DNA of 64,000 nucleotides, taken from positions 1 to 64,000 of the forward strand of contig CAZSYL010000012.1 of the NCBI GenBank assembly GCA_964610745.1, in the 5' to 3' direction. The notes under the pieces are model-generated. The model did not search any database. It had not been told where the DNA came from and saw nothing but the letters and a program-made list of their open reading frames with translations. Source of the DNA: SHLQ01 sp964610745 (GTDB lineage Bacteria; Actinomycetota; Acidimicrobiia; Acidimicrobiales; SHLQ01). The first letter of the stretch is position 1. Every line of letters starts with the position of its first letter. Of the stretch, positions 32,718-41,417 are shown one piece after another. Made by a program: the position numbers and the translations under genes.

Positions 32718-33770
32718 CTATCTGCCATTGGCGGAGAAGTGTTGCCAGTCCTTGACCGTGTTCCAGTCGCCGCCCCAGCCCCAGCCAATCTCAGCGAAGG
32801 CAGCTGTAACGGCGTCACCTGGGTAGATGCCGCCAGTCACCTGCACCGAGCGGTCGACAAACGCTGCGCCGCCGGGAGGAAACACCCCTGAATCGGTGAC
32901 GAACGGGTTTTGTAGCGGGTTGATGTCGACCGCTGCACCAAATGCGTGGTTCGACCACACGCCGGGTCTTGCCGCAATCTCGCGACAGTTGAACGCCGAG
33001 GTGTTGTTAGCGGCCATCGACAAATCGTCGTCGCCGGCAAAGGCATCGACAAGTTCCATACGTTCGATCGGGAACTGAGCATCGAACAGCCGTGAGAAGA
33101 CCTGCACCATGTCGTCGGCGTGATCTTCGTGAACAACCAGCTCGCCTGCGCTGATCGAACCGTTAAAGTTCCAGTAGTTCAGCGTGATAATTCTGAGCTC
33201 ATCCAACCCGACCGGACAACCTTCGCGCCAGGAGTGAACCATTCGCTCAGCGATCGGTCCCGAGATGCGGAAGATCGCGGCCGAAAACTGCGGACCGGTC
33301 GGAGTGGACGCAACAGCGGCTGTTGTGGTCGTCGACGTGGTTGTGGAGCTTGTGGTCGACGAACTCGACGACGTGGTTGTTGGGGTCGAGCTCGCTGGCG
33401 CGGAATCGGCACCGCCCTCTACCGGAGCGGGTTCCGCGGCCACAGGAGCGTCGGTTTGCGCGGCATCTTCGCTAGTCGGCACCGACGTCGTGTCGGAGTG
33501 CTCCACCTCAGATGTCGAGGTCGTCTCGGCAACATCTTGTTGCGTCGTCGATGTCTCGCTCGACGCGGCCACCGAGGTCGACGAATCGGACGATTCAGAG
33601 CCCACCTCGACGGTGGTCGAGGTGGCTTCAACCGTGGTGTCTGAGTCAGATTCACCTTGAGCGTCGAGCGCAACATTGCTCGATCCCGAGCTGCAGGCAG
33701 CCAAGATCAGCGCTCCGCCCGCGAGACACAGCCTCAGAGTGCACCGACTACTGCGCAAGCGCTGTATCAC
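32718..33770 (-). CDS. M15-family D-alanyl-D-alanine carboxypeptidase-like lipoprotein, 350 aa
   Basis: A lipobox (LILAACSSG near residue 25) is followed by a long Ser/Thr/Glu-rich linker (about residues 30-155) and a C-terminal M15C (VanY/ply500-like) domain. Zinc ligands are in SNHAFGAAVDINP (H and D) and KDWQHFSANGR (H). Members trim peptidoglycan. Several in-frame starts exist; the GTG at 33770 gives a compact signal peptide and overlaps the upstream MerR gene by 23 bp, while ATGs at 33830 and 33821 would overlap it more. The linker length is unusual but typical of actinobacterial surface proteins. Confidence 0.85.
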   Translation of the reverse strand: MIQRLRSSRCTLRLCLAGGALILAACSSGSSNVALDAQGESDSDTTVEATSTTVEVGSESSDSSTSVAASSETSTTQQDVAETTSTSEVEHSDTTSVPTSEDAAQTDAPVAAEPAPVEGGADSAPASSTPTTTSSSSSTTSSTTTSTTTTAAVASTPTGPQFSAAIFRISGPIAERMVHSWREGCPVGLDELRIITLNYWNFNGSISAGELVVHEDHADDMVQVFSRLFDAQFPIERMELVDAFAGDDDLSMAANNTSAFNCREIAARPGVWSNHAFGAAVDINPLQNPFVTDSGVFPPGGAAFVDRSVQVTGGIYPGDAVTAAFAEIGWGWGGDWNTVKDWQHFSANGR

Positions 33771-34227
33771 CTGTGTCGACGGAGCGATCCGCAGACGGAA
33801 AGAGTTCGATGATCTTCTCATCGAGCTCATCTACCACACCGCTGAGCGGCAGAATGTTCAGTACGCCCTGACCATTGGCGAGCAGGTCGATGACCTCTTC
33901 TCCGCTACGAACCAGGGTTGGTTGGTTGCCATTGACGACGAGGTTCGCAGTGGCGACATCCTCACCCAGTTCATCTTGAAGGTACGCGAACACTTCGCGG
34001 ACCTGCTCGAGACGAATCCCTGAATCGAGGAGGTTCTTGACGACCTTGAGTTCGAGCAGGTTGCGGTAGCTGTACAGGCGACGCGAACCACTGCCGGCAG
34101 CATCGGTGAGCGAAGGTCGGATCAGGTCCGTTCGAGCCCAGTAGTCGAGCTGCCGATACGTGATACCCACGATCTCCGCAGTCTTCTTTCCGCTGTATCC
34201 GACCTGCTCATCTACCCGGTTGCTCAT
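33748..34227 (-). CDS. MerR-family regulator (Rv1830-like), 159 aa
   Basis: The N-terminal winged helix starts GYSGKKTAEIVGITYRQLD, followed by YWARTDLIRPS and SRRLYSYRNLLELKVVKN. The C-terminal region is a helical dimerisation and effector segment ending in an acidic tail. The bifunctional nuclease and FHA genes upstream reproduce the order seen around Rv1827-Rv1830 in mycobacteria. GAGGGG precedes the ATG. Its own promoter overlaps a palindrome, suggesting autoregulation. Confidence 0.88.
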   Translation of the reverse strand: MSNRVDEQVGYSGKKTAEIVGITYRQLDYWARTDLIRPSLTDAAGSGSRRLYSYRNLLELKVVKNLLDSGIRLEQVREVFAYLQDELGEDVATANLVVNGNQPTLVRSGEEVIDLLANGQGVLNILPLSGVVDELDEKIIELFPSADRSVDTGDTALAQ

Positions 34228-34261
34228 ACTGTTGCCCCTCGACCTGACTACCTCGGTGAAA

Positions 34262-34303
34262 TTACGATGACGTAACCCTAGAGAATCGTCAAGGTGCGGT
34301 CAA
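34262..34303 (-). promoter_or_regulatory. Promoter with -35/-10 and operator-like palindrome for the MerR gene
   Basis: On the minus strand TTGACC (34298-34303), a 17-nt spacer and TAGGGT (34275-34280) form a sigma70-type promoter. Just downstream TTACGTCATCGTAA (34262-34275) is an inverted repeat near the expected transcription start, so it could be an autoregulatory operator. Confidence 0.6.
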
Positions 34304-34339
34304 TCACCCTCAGCGAACTTCTTCGCGCGGACCGCGCGA

Positions 34340-34843
34340 CTACGCGAAGTCTTCCGGGTTGACCGAATCGAGGAAATCCTTGAAGTCTTCGACGACTTCT
34401 GCCTCTTCCTCGGGCACATCGGGGGTGTCGCTGTACCCGACCTCGGCGAGGAGCTCGTCCTCGGCAAAGATTGGAGCTCCGAGACGAACGGCGAGTGCGA
34501 TGGCATCGGATGGTCGGGCGGACATGACCTTTGCCTCGCCGGGCGCACGCATGTGCAGCTCGGCAAAGAACGTGCGCTCACGGAGTTCGGTAATGACTAC
34601 TCGCTCGACCTGAACGTTCATGGCTTCGAGTGCTTGGGCGAACAGATCGTGGGTCATTGGCCGGGGAGGTTCAACCCCTTCGTGGGCCAGTGCAATAGCC
34701 GTTGCCTCAGGTCCACCGATGAAGATCGGCAGCATGAGTTCAGCGTCGTTGGATTCGCCATCGTCGTCGAGCGCTCGTAGCAACACGATCGGCGTGTTGC
34801 TGGGCAGCTCTACTCGAACCCCAACAAGCTCCATGGCCTTCAT
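34340..34843 (-). CDS. Bifunctional nuclease family protein (DUF151), 167 aa
   Basis: The DUF151 domain covers about residues 1-130: LVGVRVELPSNTPIVLLRA, LPIFIGGPEATAIALAHEG, RPMTHDLFAQALEAMN and SARPSDAIALAVRLGAPIF. Proteins of this family have reported nuclease activity in plants, and the bacterial role is unclear. The acidic C-terminal tail (PEEEAEVVEDFKDF) is a common ending. AGGAG lies 6 nt before the ATG. It lies between the MerR and FHA genes. Confidence 0.92.
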   Translation of the reverse strand: MKAMELVGVRVELPSNTPIVLLRALDDDGESNDAELMLPIFIGGPEATAIALAHEGVEPPRPMTHDLFAQALEAMNVQVERVVITELRERTFFAELHMRAPGEAKVMSARPSDAIALAVRLGAPIFAEDELLAEVGYSDTPDVPEEEAEVVEDFKDFLDSVNPEDFA

Positions 34844-34902
34844 CGACTGCTCCTGTGCGCTCGTGGTCCCGTCATATCGAGCCTATCGGTCCTTGTCGAT
34901 CC

Positions 34903-35391
34903 CTACTGGTCGCTCTGCCCGGTTCCGTGAAAGAAGATGAGCTTGAACCGCCCGATTTGCAACTCGTCGCCATCGACGAGTTCCTCGTCGTCGACAAGTT
35001 CTTTGTTGATGTAGGTGCCGTTTAGCGAGCCCACATCCCGAGCGCGATACCTGGCGCCATCGTGGGAAATCTCGACGTGACGACGAGACACTGTCACATC
35101 GTCGAGGAAGATATCGCTTTCGGGGTGACGCCCAGCGGTGATCACATCGGAATCAAGCGCATAACGAGACCCGCTTTTGGGTCCTTCATCGACGACGAGA
35201 AGCCCGACGCTTTCGTCGAAGCCTTCGCGGTCGGCCTGGTGCGAAATCGTTTCGGCTTCGTCGGCTACCTCGACGACGGATAGGGCTTCGGTCTTGGCAT
35301 CAGGTCCGCCGCCAATACGCTCGCCGCAAGATGAGCAGAAGTTCGCGCCAAAGTCATTCTTGTGCGTGCATGATGGACATATACGTTCCAT
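34903..35391 (-). CDS. FHA-domain protein with N-terminal zinc ribbon (GarA/OdhI-related), 162 aa
   Basis: Residues 3-25 form a zinc ribbon (CPSCTHKNDFGANFCSSCG, four Cys). After a hydrophilic linker the FHA domain starts LLVVDEGPKSGSRYAL, with GRHPESDIFLDD, VSRRHVEI and SLNGTYINKE providing the phosphopeptide-binding Arg, Ser, His and Asn. In mycobacterial GarA the N-terminus carries ETTSVF, a kinase target that switches off the FHA site; I do not see that motif, though the linker has KTEALS and AETISH. GGAAGTG precedes the ATG at 35391. It is in the same neighbourhood as MerR and DUF151, as in GarA loci. Confidence 0.88.
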   Translation of the reverse strand: MERICPSCTHKNDFGANFCSSCGERIGGGPDAKTEALSVVEVADEAETISHQADREGFDESVGLLVVDEGPKSGSRYALDSDVITAGRHPESDIFLDDVTVSRRHVEISHDGARYRARDVGSLNGTYINKELVDDEELVDGDELQIGRFKLIFFHGTGQSDQ

Positions 35392-35471
35392 GGTCACTTC
35401 CAAAGCGGCATAGTCAACAATCGCGAAGTGTAGTCACCCACGCTGACAAGGCCTAGACCGACCGATCGGAA

Positions 35472-36086
35472 TCAGTCTTTCGAATCGGCGAGTTGGCGCA
35501 GCGCCTTCCGAGCGATCGGGCCGTACTCAAAGGCTGAGTACCACGAGATCGCGAGCCCCGGGATGCCAACGACCCAGCCGAGGATGCGCAGAACCTCCGC
35601 GCCCTGCACGTCGGACGCTCCACCGAGCAGGAGCGGGTAGGCAAAGAGAAGAAAGAATGTGGCTGTCTTGCCCCACCAGGTCACGTCGAACCGTTCGACA
35701 CCCACCACGCCGAGACCGACCGCGACGAGTGTGACAAGGCCCTCACGCAGAAGCGTGAGCAACGCAAAGACCCACGGCACGGAGCCATCGATCCAAGTCG
35801 AGATGATCGCGGTGAGCATCAGGAGACGGTCCGCGGTCGGATCGAGCAGCTTGCCTAGCTCGCTGACCTGATTAAATTTCCGAGCAAACCAACCATCGAC
35901 CCAGTCGGTCGATCCAAGAACCGCCAGCAAGATCGCAGCACCCGCCCGGTCGTCGAGACCAAACAGGATCCAGACAAAGACAGGTACGCACAAAAGCCGA
36001 ACGAATGAGAACGCATTCGGCACGGTAAACGGACGCCATTCGACAGGCTCGCCGGCACTGTTCCCGTCTATCAACTTTTGAAACAT
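35472..36086 (-). CDS. CDP-alcohol phosphatidyltransferase (PgsA/PIS-like), 204 aa
   Basis: An integral membrane enzyme that transfers a phosphatidyl group from CDP-diacylglycerol to an alcohol. The full family motif D-x2-D-G-x2-A-R-x8-G-x3-D-x3-D is visible from TDWVDGWFARKFNQ to LLDPTAD. Six membrane helices are predicted from the hydrophobic pattern. The alcohol (glycerol phosphate or inositol phosphate) cannot be settled. The start ATG 36086 is preferred to the GTG one codon upstream because TACGCT ends 7 nt before it. Confidence 0.9.
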   Translation of the reverse strand: MFQKLIDGNSAGEPVEWRPFTVPNAFSFVRLLCVPVFVWILFGLDDRAGAAILLAVLGSTDWVDGWFARKFNQVSELGKLLDPTADRLLMLTAIISTWIDGSVPWVFALLTLLREGLVTLVAVGLGVVGVERFDVTWWGKTATFFLLFAYPLLLGGASDVQGAEVLRILGWVVGIPGLAISWYSAFEYGPIARKALRQLADSKD

Positions 36087-36093
36087 CACCGCC

Positions 36094-36147
36094 AGCGTAG
36101 CGCCACGTGCTGCTGTGGTAGAAGCGCTGACATTTCGGCCTTAACCT
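36094..36147. promoter_or_regulatory. Divergent promoter pair: CDP-alcohol transferase and HIT
   Basis: TACGCT (minus strand, 36094-36099) ends 7 nt before ATG 36086 and TAACCT (36142-36147) ends 6 nt before ATG 36154. Both suggest leaderless mRNAs. Confidence 0.55.
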
Positions 36148-36153
36148 GACTGC

Positions 36154-36579
36154 ATGGCGTCAATTTTCTCACGCATTATCGATGGCGACATTCCTTCGCG
36201 GATGATCTGGGAGGACGAGGAATGTGTTGCCTTTCTCGATGTCCGCCCGCTCGCTCCTGGTCACGTCCTAGTAGTCCCACGACAGGAGACCGATCAGTGG
36301 ACCGACCTCGGCTCGGCAGTCGCCTCTCACATGACCGAGGTGGCCCACGCCATAGGGCGAGCCCAGATGAAGGTCTTCTCCCCCGCTCGAATCGGCATGG
36401 TTATCGCAGGGTTTGAAGTTCCTCATGCACATATGCATGTCGTCCCGATCAACTCAATGTCAGATCTCGACTTTGCTCTGGCCAACCCCAACCCTGATCA
36501 GTCAGTGCTTGACGATCAGCTCACCCAGCTCCGTGATGCGCTGAGCTCGGCTGGTCACTCTGCAATTTCTCGTCGATAG
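36154..36579 (+). CDS. HIT-family protein, 141 aa
   Basis: The histidine-triad motif is VPHAHMHVVP near residue 92, and the N-terminal part reads IFSRIIDGDIPSRMIWED and LAPGHVLVVPRQE. HIT proteins hydrolyse dinucleotides or nucleotide monophosphoramidates. Length is normal. Its 3' end overlaps the convergent DUF2079 gene by 25 bp. Confidence 0.95.
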   Translation: MASIFSRIIDGDIPSRMIWEDEECVAFLDVRPLAPGHVLVVPRQETDQWTDLGSAVASHMTEVAHAIGRAQMKVFSPARIGMVIAGFEVPHAHMHVVPINSMSDLDFALANPNPDQSVLDDQLTQLRDALSSAGHSAISRR

Positions 36580-38090
36580 AGAATCACACTGCCGAACTGG
36601 TCCTCGACCTCGTAGTCGAGCGCAACGACGACCGCGTTGAAGTCGAAGAAACCCGTTGCGGTCCAGGTCTCGTCGGCCACATCGACAATCAACACTTCCG
36701 AACGAAATGCCGGATCGCCGGTCTTGTAGACGTCGAGACCTTGCGGGAACTCGAGCAGTGAAGTTCGTTCTGTCAGCAGCGGGAGCGCACGTGCAATGGC
36801 AGTAACCGAGTCCCCGGGTTCCACCAATTCGGCTGCAGCGATCACATCGAGATCGTTCGTGGTCCTGATCCCCCAGTCCCACGGGTTGTTGTACAGGCTG
36901 CTACCTGAGGCAAAGAGAAAGAACGCACCGCTCGCGACCAGCACTCCACCGAGCAGTCGCAGGCTCACGAATACTCGCTGGACCGACGGCCGTCCTACTG
37001 CTCGTAGGGCAAAAGCCGACGCGATCGGAAGGAACGCCAGCGCTGCGACGTCCTGCTGTGCGTTGAGAAACTCACCCTGTGGAATCGCAGCGAGAAAGCT
37101 GAACGCTCCAAACAACACCAGCGGCAGTTGAAAACGAGGCCGGATGACCGGAAGGAAGAGCCACGGCGCAAACAGGATCAAAAGCTTGGTGAAGTTCTCC
37201 TCGGCAAAGAAGTCCGACAGAACCTGAACCGGGTTGGTCAACATGCCCCACAGGATGGCGACCGGGCCATCGCCGTAGGTGGCGAAGGCATCTTCGAAAG
37301 CAAACTCGCCGCCGGCGAGATCCGCATTGAACACGAGCAACGCAAGGGCCGCCCACAGCGCTCCGAGACCAGCGGTGACCCGACCTGCCCGTGTACGACC
37401 CTCGATGGCCAGCAACCCACCGAGCCCAATGACCACGAGTCCAAGGTCGGACCGAGTCGATAGAGCAAACGCCACCATCAACCCGTAGCGAATCCAGTGT
37501 TTGTCCTGGCTGAACAAGTACGCCCACAAGAAGGCGGGTACGGACAGTGCTTCGGGGTGGAACTCGCTGAGGTTCAGGTTGTGGAGCTGCGGTTGCAATC
37601 CGTACGCCGTTGCGAGCACGAGCGCGCTCTCGACCCCATGGTCGAGCACTCCTCGAGAAATCCGCCACAACGGTACGACAGCGATAGCTAATGCAGCTGC
37701 CTGCAGGGTGAGCAGGAGAGGTCCGGCGGGAACGACGGTACCGACCTGAGCGATCGGCCACATGATGAGCGAGAACTGCCCTTCGAAAAGGTTTCGCCCC
37801 GTCAGCGTGACGAAAGGGTCCTGATTTTCGCCGACCAGCCACATCCCTTGCATCCAGGACGCGAGTTCCGAACCCAGTTCGAGACTACGAAAGCGCGCTA
37901 GGGCCAAACCTTCAAAGATGATGAACAAGATGATCGCAATCGCCCAGGGGATAGCCCGGTCGGGTCCCCTGCCCTCGAGGCGGGCCTGCCAACGGAGCCC
38001 GAAGTTACGCATCGAACGAATCAGGTCCGATTCCACAAAGCTGGTCGCGTTTCGCGCCGAGGTCGATGAGGTCGTAGAGGTCGTGGTCAT
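36555..38090 (-). CDS. DUF2079-family polytopic membrane protein, 511 aa
   Basis: About 11 hydrophobic helices are visible (for example AIPWAIAIILFIIFEGLAL, then LLLTLQAAALAIAVVPLWRI). DUF2079 proteins are large membrane proteins of unknown function, distantly like glycosyltransferase family C enzymes. Signatures include AYGLQPQLHNLNLSEFHPEA and TRSDLGLVVIGLGG. The N-terminus is Thr/Ser-rich. The ATG follows the SRAP stop by 4 bp, so the two genes form an operon. Confidence 0.88.
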   Translation of the reverse strand: MTTTSTTSSTSARNATSFVESDLIRSMRNFGLRWQARLEGRGPDRAIPWAIAIILFIIFEGLALARFRSLELGSELASWMQGMWLVGENQDPFVTLTGRNLFEGQFSLIMWPIAQVGTVVPAGPLLLTLQAAALAIAVVPLWRISRGVLDHGVESALVLATAYGLQPQLHNLNLSEFHPEALSVPAFLWAYLFSQDKHWIRYGLMVAFALSTRSDLGLVVIGLGGLLAIEGRTRAGRVTAGLGALWAALALLVFNADLAGGEFAFEDAFATYGDGPVAILWGMLTNPVQVLSDFFAEENFTKLLILFAPWLFLPVIRPRFQLPLVLFGAFSFLAAIPQGEFLNAQQDVAALAFLPIASAFALRAVGRPSVQRVFVSLRLLGGVLVASGAFFLFASGSSLYNNPWDWGIRTTNDLDVIAAAELVEPGDSVTAIARALPLLTERTSLLEFPQGLDVYKTGDPAFRSEVLIVDVADETWTATGFFDFNAVVVALDYEVEDQFGSVILYRREIAE

Positions 38091-38094
38091 CGTG

Positions 38095-38793
38095 CTAGAG
38101 GCCTGCGACCGGCTCGAGAAGCGACGGGTCGTTGTTCTTCACGCTGTTGACGCTATCGGAGACGGCATAGGCGGTGAGAAGCGAGTCGGGAGCGGGCACG
38201 AGCAGGCGTTGCAACTCAGCTGCGTCTTGCTGGTCGGGGTCGAGCCACTCCTCCCAATCTGGCGGAGCGAGCAACACCGGCATCCGGTTGTGAATCGGCG
38301 ACATCATGTCGTTGGCTTCGGTGGTGATGATCGTGCAGGTATGGATCTCGCGAAGCCCCTCGGCATCGGTCCAACGTTCGTGCAGCCCAGCGAAGGCCAA
38401 AGGGTCGCCATCGGCGCGATGGATGAACATCGGTTGCTTGGTCGGCTTGGCACCGTCAACTCCTGCAAGCTTCTGCCATTCGTAGAAGCCGTCGGCGGTC
38501 ACGATGCAACGTCTTCGAGAGAACGCAGAACGAAACGAGTTCTTCGTTGCGACCGTCTCGCCCCTGGCATTGATCATCTTCGAACCAATTCGGAGGTCCT
38601 TGGCCCATCGAGGGACCAGGCCCCACCGCAGATAGTCGAGATGACGCTTGCCGTCGCGAACTCGAATGGTCGGGACGTCACGGGTGGGTGCGACGTTGTA
38701 GTCAGCGGCGAGATCGGATTCGATCGGTGCTTCTGCGCCGAAGTACGCGGCGAGCTGGTCAGAGGTTGATGTCGAAGCAAAGCGGCCGCACAC
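38095..38793 (-). CDS. SRAP (SOS-response-associated peptidase, YedK/HMCES-like), 232 aa
   Basis: SRAP proteins form a covalent link through the conserved Cys2 to abasic sites in single-stranded DNA. The start (GTG) gives M-C-G-R-F, with Cys2 in place. NVAPTRDVPTIR, ARGETVATKNSFRSAF, TADGFYEWQ (catalytic Glu) and IHNRMPVLL (catalytic His) are all present. No LexA box is in its upstream region. TAGGCT ends 7 nt before the start. Confidence 0.94.
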   Translation of the reverse strand: MCGRFASTSTSDQLAAYFGAEAPIESDLAADYNVAPTRDVPTIRVRDGKRHLDYLRWGLVPRWAKDLRIGSKMINARGETVATKNSFRSAFSRRRCIVTADGFYEWQKLAGVDGAKPTKQPMFIHRADGDPLAFAGLHERWTDAEGLREIHTCTIITTEANDMMSPIHNRMPVLLAPPDWEEWLDPDQQDAAELQRLLVPAPDSLLTAYAVSDSVNSVKNNDPSLLEPVAGL

Positions 38794-38800
38794 CGGGCAC

Positions 38801-38806
38801 AGCCTA
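38801..38806 (-). promoter_or_regulatory. -10 hexamer TAGGCT for SRAP
   Basis: On the minus strand TAGGCT ends 7 nt before the GTG at 38793; no Shine-Dalgarno sequence. Confidence 0.5.
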
Positions 38807-38811
38807 GTTGC

Positions 38812-39834
38812 TCAACCCGGGAGCAGTCGCACGTCGACGGTGCTTCGATCGACGAGCGTGCACGCGCCGGAGAGATTGCCGAGTTCGAGCGTGACCGTGT
38901 CGCCGGGGGCTCCGTTGAGTGTCGTCGCGCTCGCCAGCAAGGGTGTGACGGGGCCGCTGATGGCAAGCTCAAGCGAACCTCGCTGCGATGAGACATCGGT
39001 ACCGGCGGTTGTCTCGATGCGTGTTCTTACGCCTGTGGCCACCTGTGGGATGGTGACCGAATCCGGGTTGAGCGGCCAAACCTCGAGCAGAACCGCTGTC
39101 GCGCCCGAACACGCCAATCGGTCGCCGGTCGCGTCGAATTCCTCGCTGCAATCGCCGGTGCTCGCCACATCGACCGCCTGAAGTTCAGGGGTGACCAGCG
39201 ACGTGATCAGGCACGTTTGTTGAGTCTCGAGGAAAGGATCGTCCGAAACTACTGCAATGTGGGTTCGACCAGCCCAAAAGACGGTTCCTGCGGCTACAGC
39301 GAACTCGGCGGTGGCGTCATCGTCGGGCACGAGACCGTCGCTTGAATCGTCACTGCCAGCATCGCTGATGAATGTCTCATCGAGCGCATACACATCGGTG
39401 ACGATCACCGGCGTGATGAGCTCGGTGTATTCGCGCTCGGCCAGCGGGGAAGCGAGCAGGTTGCGGTCTGTGTCGGTCGACGCTCGCACGCCCAGACTCG
39501 GGTCTGGAGCGGTAGCTGCCGTCGTCGCGAAGTAGGCAATGGCCGCAGCCCCACCGATCAGCAGGGCGACAATGAAGATCGAGCCGGTTCGCCGACGATC
39601 GAGGTCACGGCCTGCATCATCGTCCTGGCCCACATCGATGGCAGCGTCGAGGGCGTCACCGCCGCCCTGGGCCTGCGCCTCAGCCCATGCATCGCTAAAG
39701 GCAGTCGTCGCCGTTGGTTCGATGTCCTCGACAACACTCTCGGTGCCTTCGAGGAACTCGCCGGTCAGAGTCCGCTTCTTGGAAGACCTACTCGTTGCGA
39801 TATCGAACTCGCTCCGGTTCTTCTTTCGCACCAT
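38812..39834 (-). CDS. Single-pass membrane protein, 340 aa, unknown function
   Basis: A charged cytoplasmic N-terminus (MVRKKNRSEFDIATSRSSKK) of about 85 residues, one membrane helix (IFIVALLIGGAAAIAYFA) and an extracellular C-terminal domain of about 220 residues with four Cys. No family is recognised. The start at 39834 agrees with a TAGCGT hexamer 7 nt upstream; the longer frame beyond it overlaps the promoter of the amidase gene and is not supported. Next to the SRAP gene. Confidence 0.65.
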   Translation of the reverse strand: MVRKKNRSEFDIATSRSSKKRTLTGEFLEGTESVVEDIEPTATTAFSDAWAEAQAQGGGDALDAAIDVGQDDDAGRDLDRRRTGSIFIVALLIGGAAAIAYFATTAATAPDPSLGVRASTDTDRNLLASPLAEREYTELITPVIVTDVYALDETFISDAGSDDSSDGLVPDDDATAEFAVAAGTVFWAGRTHIAVVSDDPFLETQQTCLITSLVTPELQAVDVASTGDCSEEFDATGDRLACSGATAVLLEVWPLNPDSVTIPQVATGVRTRIETTAGTDVSSQRGSLELAISGPVTPLLASATTLNGAPGDTVTLELGNLSGACTLVDRSTVDVRLLPG

Positions 39835-39841
39835 GAGCCGA

Positions 39842-39847
39842 ACGCTA
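39842..39847 (-). promoter_or_regulatory. -10 hexamer TAGCGT for the membrane protein
   Basis: TAGCGT on the minus strand ends 7 nt before the ATG at 39834; no Shine-Dalgarno sequence. Confidence 0.45.
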
Positions 39848-39954
39848 GCCGCTTGAGCAGGCCGATCATGTGCACGCGTCATTGGTGAGCCATATGACCT
39901 AGACGAATAGGTCGTTTGACTCAGATCGATGCCGGTCGCGCCGATGGGGATGCC

Positions 39955-41388
39955 ATGTCTGCTCCTAGACTCCTCGAAATGCAAAGACGACACCTGGCGG
40001 CCGTATTGCTTCTGTTTGGCGCTCTCTTCGCGGCAAACGCGGGTCCAGCATCCGCGCAGATCGACGAAGAGTCCCCCGGTCTCGCCCCGGCGATCGCCCA
40101 GTGGGCTGGAGCTCCTCGCGGCTTCTTCACCGGCATCGAGCCCGGTGTCGAGTCCCTCACCGTGTCGGCGGTGACCGCTGATCCCGACTCGGCCCAGGCG
40201 GTCAGCTACGAGATTCTCGTCGATGGAGCAGTCGTCGGCGAAGGCCGGACCGCGACTCCAGGCGGATTTGGCCGCACGGTGCCGATCGAAGAGACCGTCA
40301 CGGTTCCAGCGGGGGTTCACGAGGTTTGCCTCCGGCTGGCTGACCGCTCAAACCCTGGCCGAACAGTGAATTGCACCATGGCGACAACAACGCCACCAAA
40401 TCGCGCCGAATCGAACCTCGAAGCCACCGCTCAAGGCGTTGTCGTTAGCCCGAGCGGCGTCGTTGTTCCAGTCGTCGGCGGACGAACGAACAACTGGCGA
40501 GTGACCACGCCCTGTGGAAACACCCAGGCCCTCAGCAGTGGCACGTTCGTCGAACGGGCTCGGGTCGTCATCGATCCAGGACACGGGGGGAGCGAATCAG
40601 GAGCGGTGAGCGGCAGCCTTCAGGAGAAGAACCTGAATCTGGTGATCAGCGATCTGGTGATCGACAAATTCGAAGAACTCGGAATTTCTGCGCAGATCAC
40701 CCGCACTGGTGACTATCGCCTGCCAATCCAGACCCGCGCAGACATTGCTTCGGCCCTTGCGCCAGACGTCTTCATCTCGGTCCACCACAACGGCGGCGCC
40801 GTTCGTCGATCGAGCATCCCCGGCACGGAGATCTTCTATTCAGAGGTTCGCCCAGAGTCGCAACGACTCGCCGCCATCCTCTACGAGGAGATGGTCGCCG
40901 CTGCCTCGCAGTTCGATGCCGACTGGGTATCGACGGTGAACCAGGGCGCTTCAGTGCGCCTCAACGACAGCGGCCTCGATCTGTTCGGTATCCACCGGTT
41001 CTCCCCCGAGATCGATTCGGTAATCACCGAGTTCATGTACCTCTCCAACCCCTCTGAAGCCGCGCTGCTGCGTCGTGCCGATGTGCAGGAGGCACAGGCA
41101 CAATCGATCGTCGATGGTGTGCTTCGCTGGTGGTTCACCGAAGACGCAGGAACATCGCTCGGCCGCCGCTTCACCGATGCTTCTAGCAGTGGCACCGGCG
41201 GCTTCGACAATTGTGTCGAACCATCGCTGACGAGCGGCTCGGTTGGGAACTTCGGCCTGTCCCTCCCCGATACCGGCGCTGCGAACCAGGTCAACGCTCC
41301 CGGCGGTTCAGAAGCCGGCGAGGCTGCCTCACGGCTCCTGCTGCCCCAGCTCAGCCTTGGTGTGGACCCTGCGCTCTCGGGTAACTAG
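39955..41388 (+). CDS. N-acetylmuramoyl-L-alanine amidase (Amidase_3), 477 aa
   Basis: A secreted peptidoglycan hydrolase. A signal peptide (about residues 10-31, HLAAVLLLFGALFAANAG then PASAQ) is followed by an N-terminal domain of about 160 residues of unknown type. The zinc amidase domain is at roughly residues 205-400: VVIDPGHGGSESGAV (His), SLQEKNLNLVIS (Glu), FISVHHNGG (His) and SVITEFMYLSNP (catalytic Glu). GGGGA precedes the ATG at 39955. The C-terminal tail is Gly/Ser-rich. Confidence 0.92.
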   Translation: MSAPRLLEMQRRHLAAVLLLFGALFAANAGPASAQIDEESPGLAPAIAQWAGAPRGFFTGIEPGVESLTVSAVTADPDSAQAVSYEILVDGAVVGEGRTATPGGFGRTVPIEETVTVPAGVHEVCLRLADRSNPGRTVNCTMATTTPPNRAESNLEATAQGVVVSPSGVVVPVVGGRTNNWRVTTPCGNTQALSSGTFVERARVVIDPGHGGSESGAVSGSLQEKNLNLVISDLVIDKFEELGISAQITRTGDYRLPIQTRADIASALAPDVFISVHHNGGAVRRSSIPGTEIFYSEVRPESQRLAAILYEEMVAAASQFDADWVSTVNQGASVRLNDSGLDLFGIHRFSPEIDSVITEFMYLSNPSEAALLRRADVQEAQAQSIVDGVLRWWFTEDAGTSLGRRFTDASSSGTGGFDNCVEPSLTSGSVGNFGLSLPDTGAANQVNAPGGSEAGEAASRLLLPQLSLGVDPALSGN

Positions 41389-41417
41389 AACCGCCCACAC
41401 GGTCTATTCCCTCTTAG

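Noticed and set aside
38794..38812. SOS box for SRAP, and for the polymerase-domain and photolyase genes
   Set aside because: I read the upstream regions of all three and found no GAAC-N4-GTTC.
38812..40320. A 502-residue frame on the minus strand
   Set aside because: The part beyond 39834 is antisense to the amidase gene and basic in composition. The start at 39834 fits the -10.
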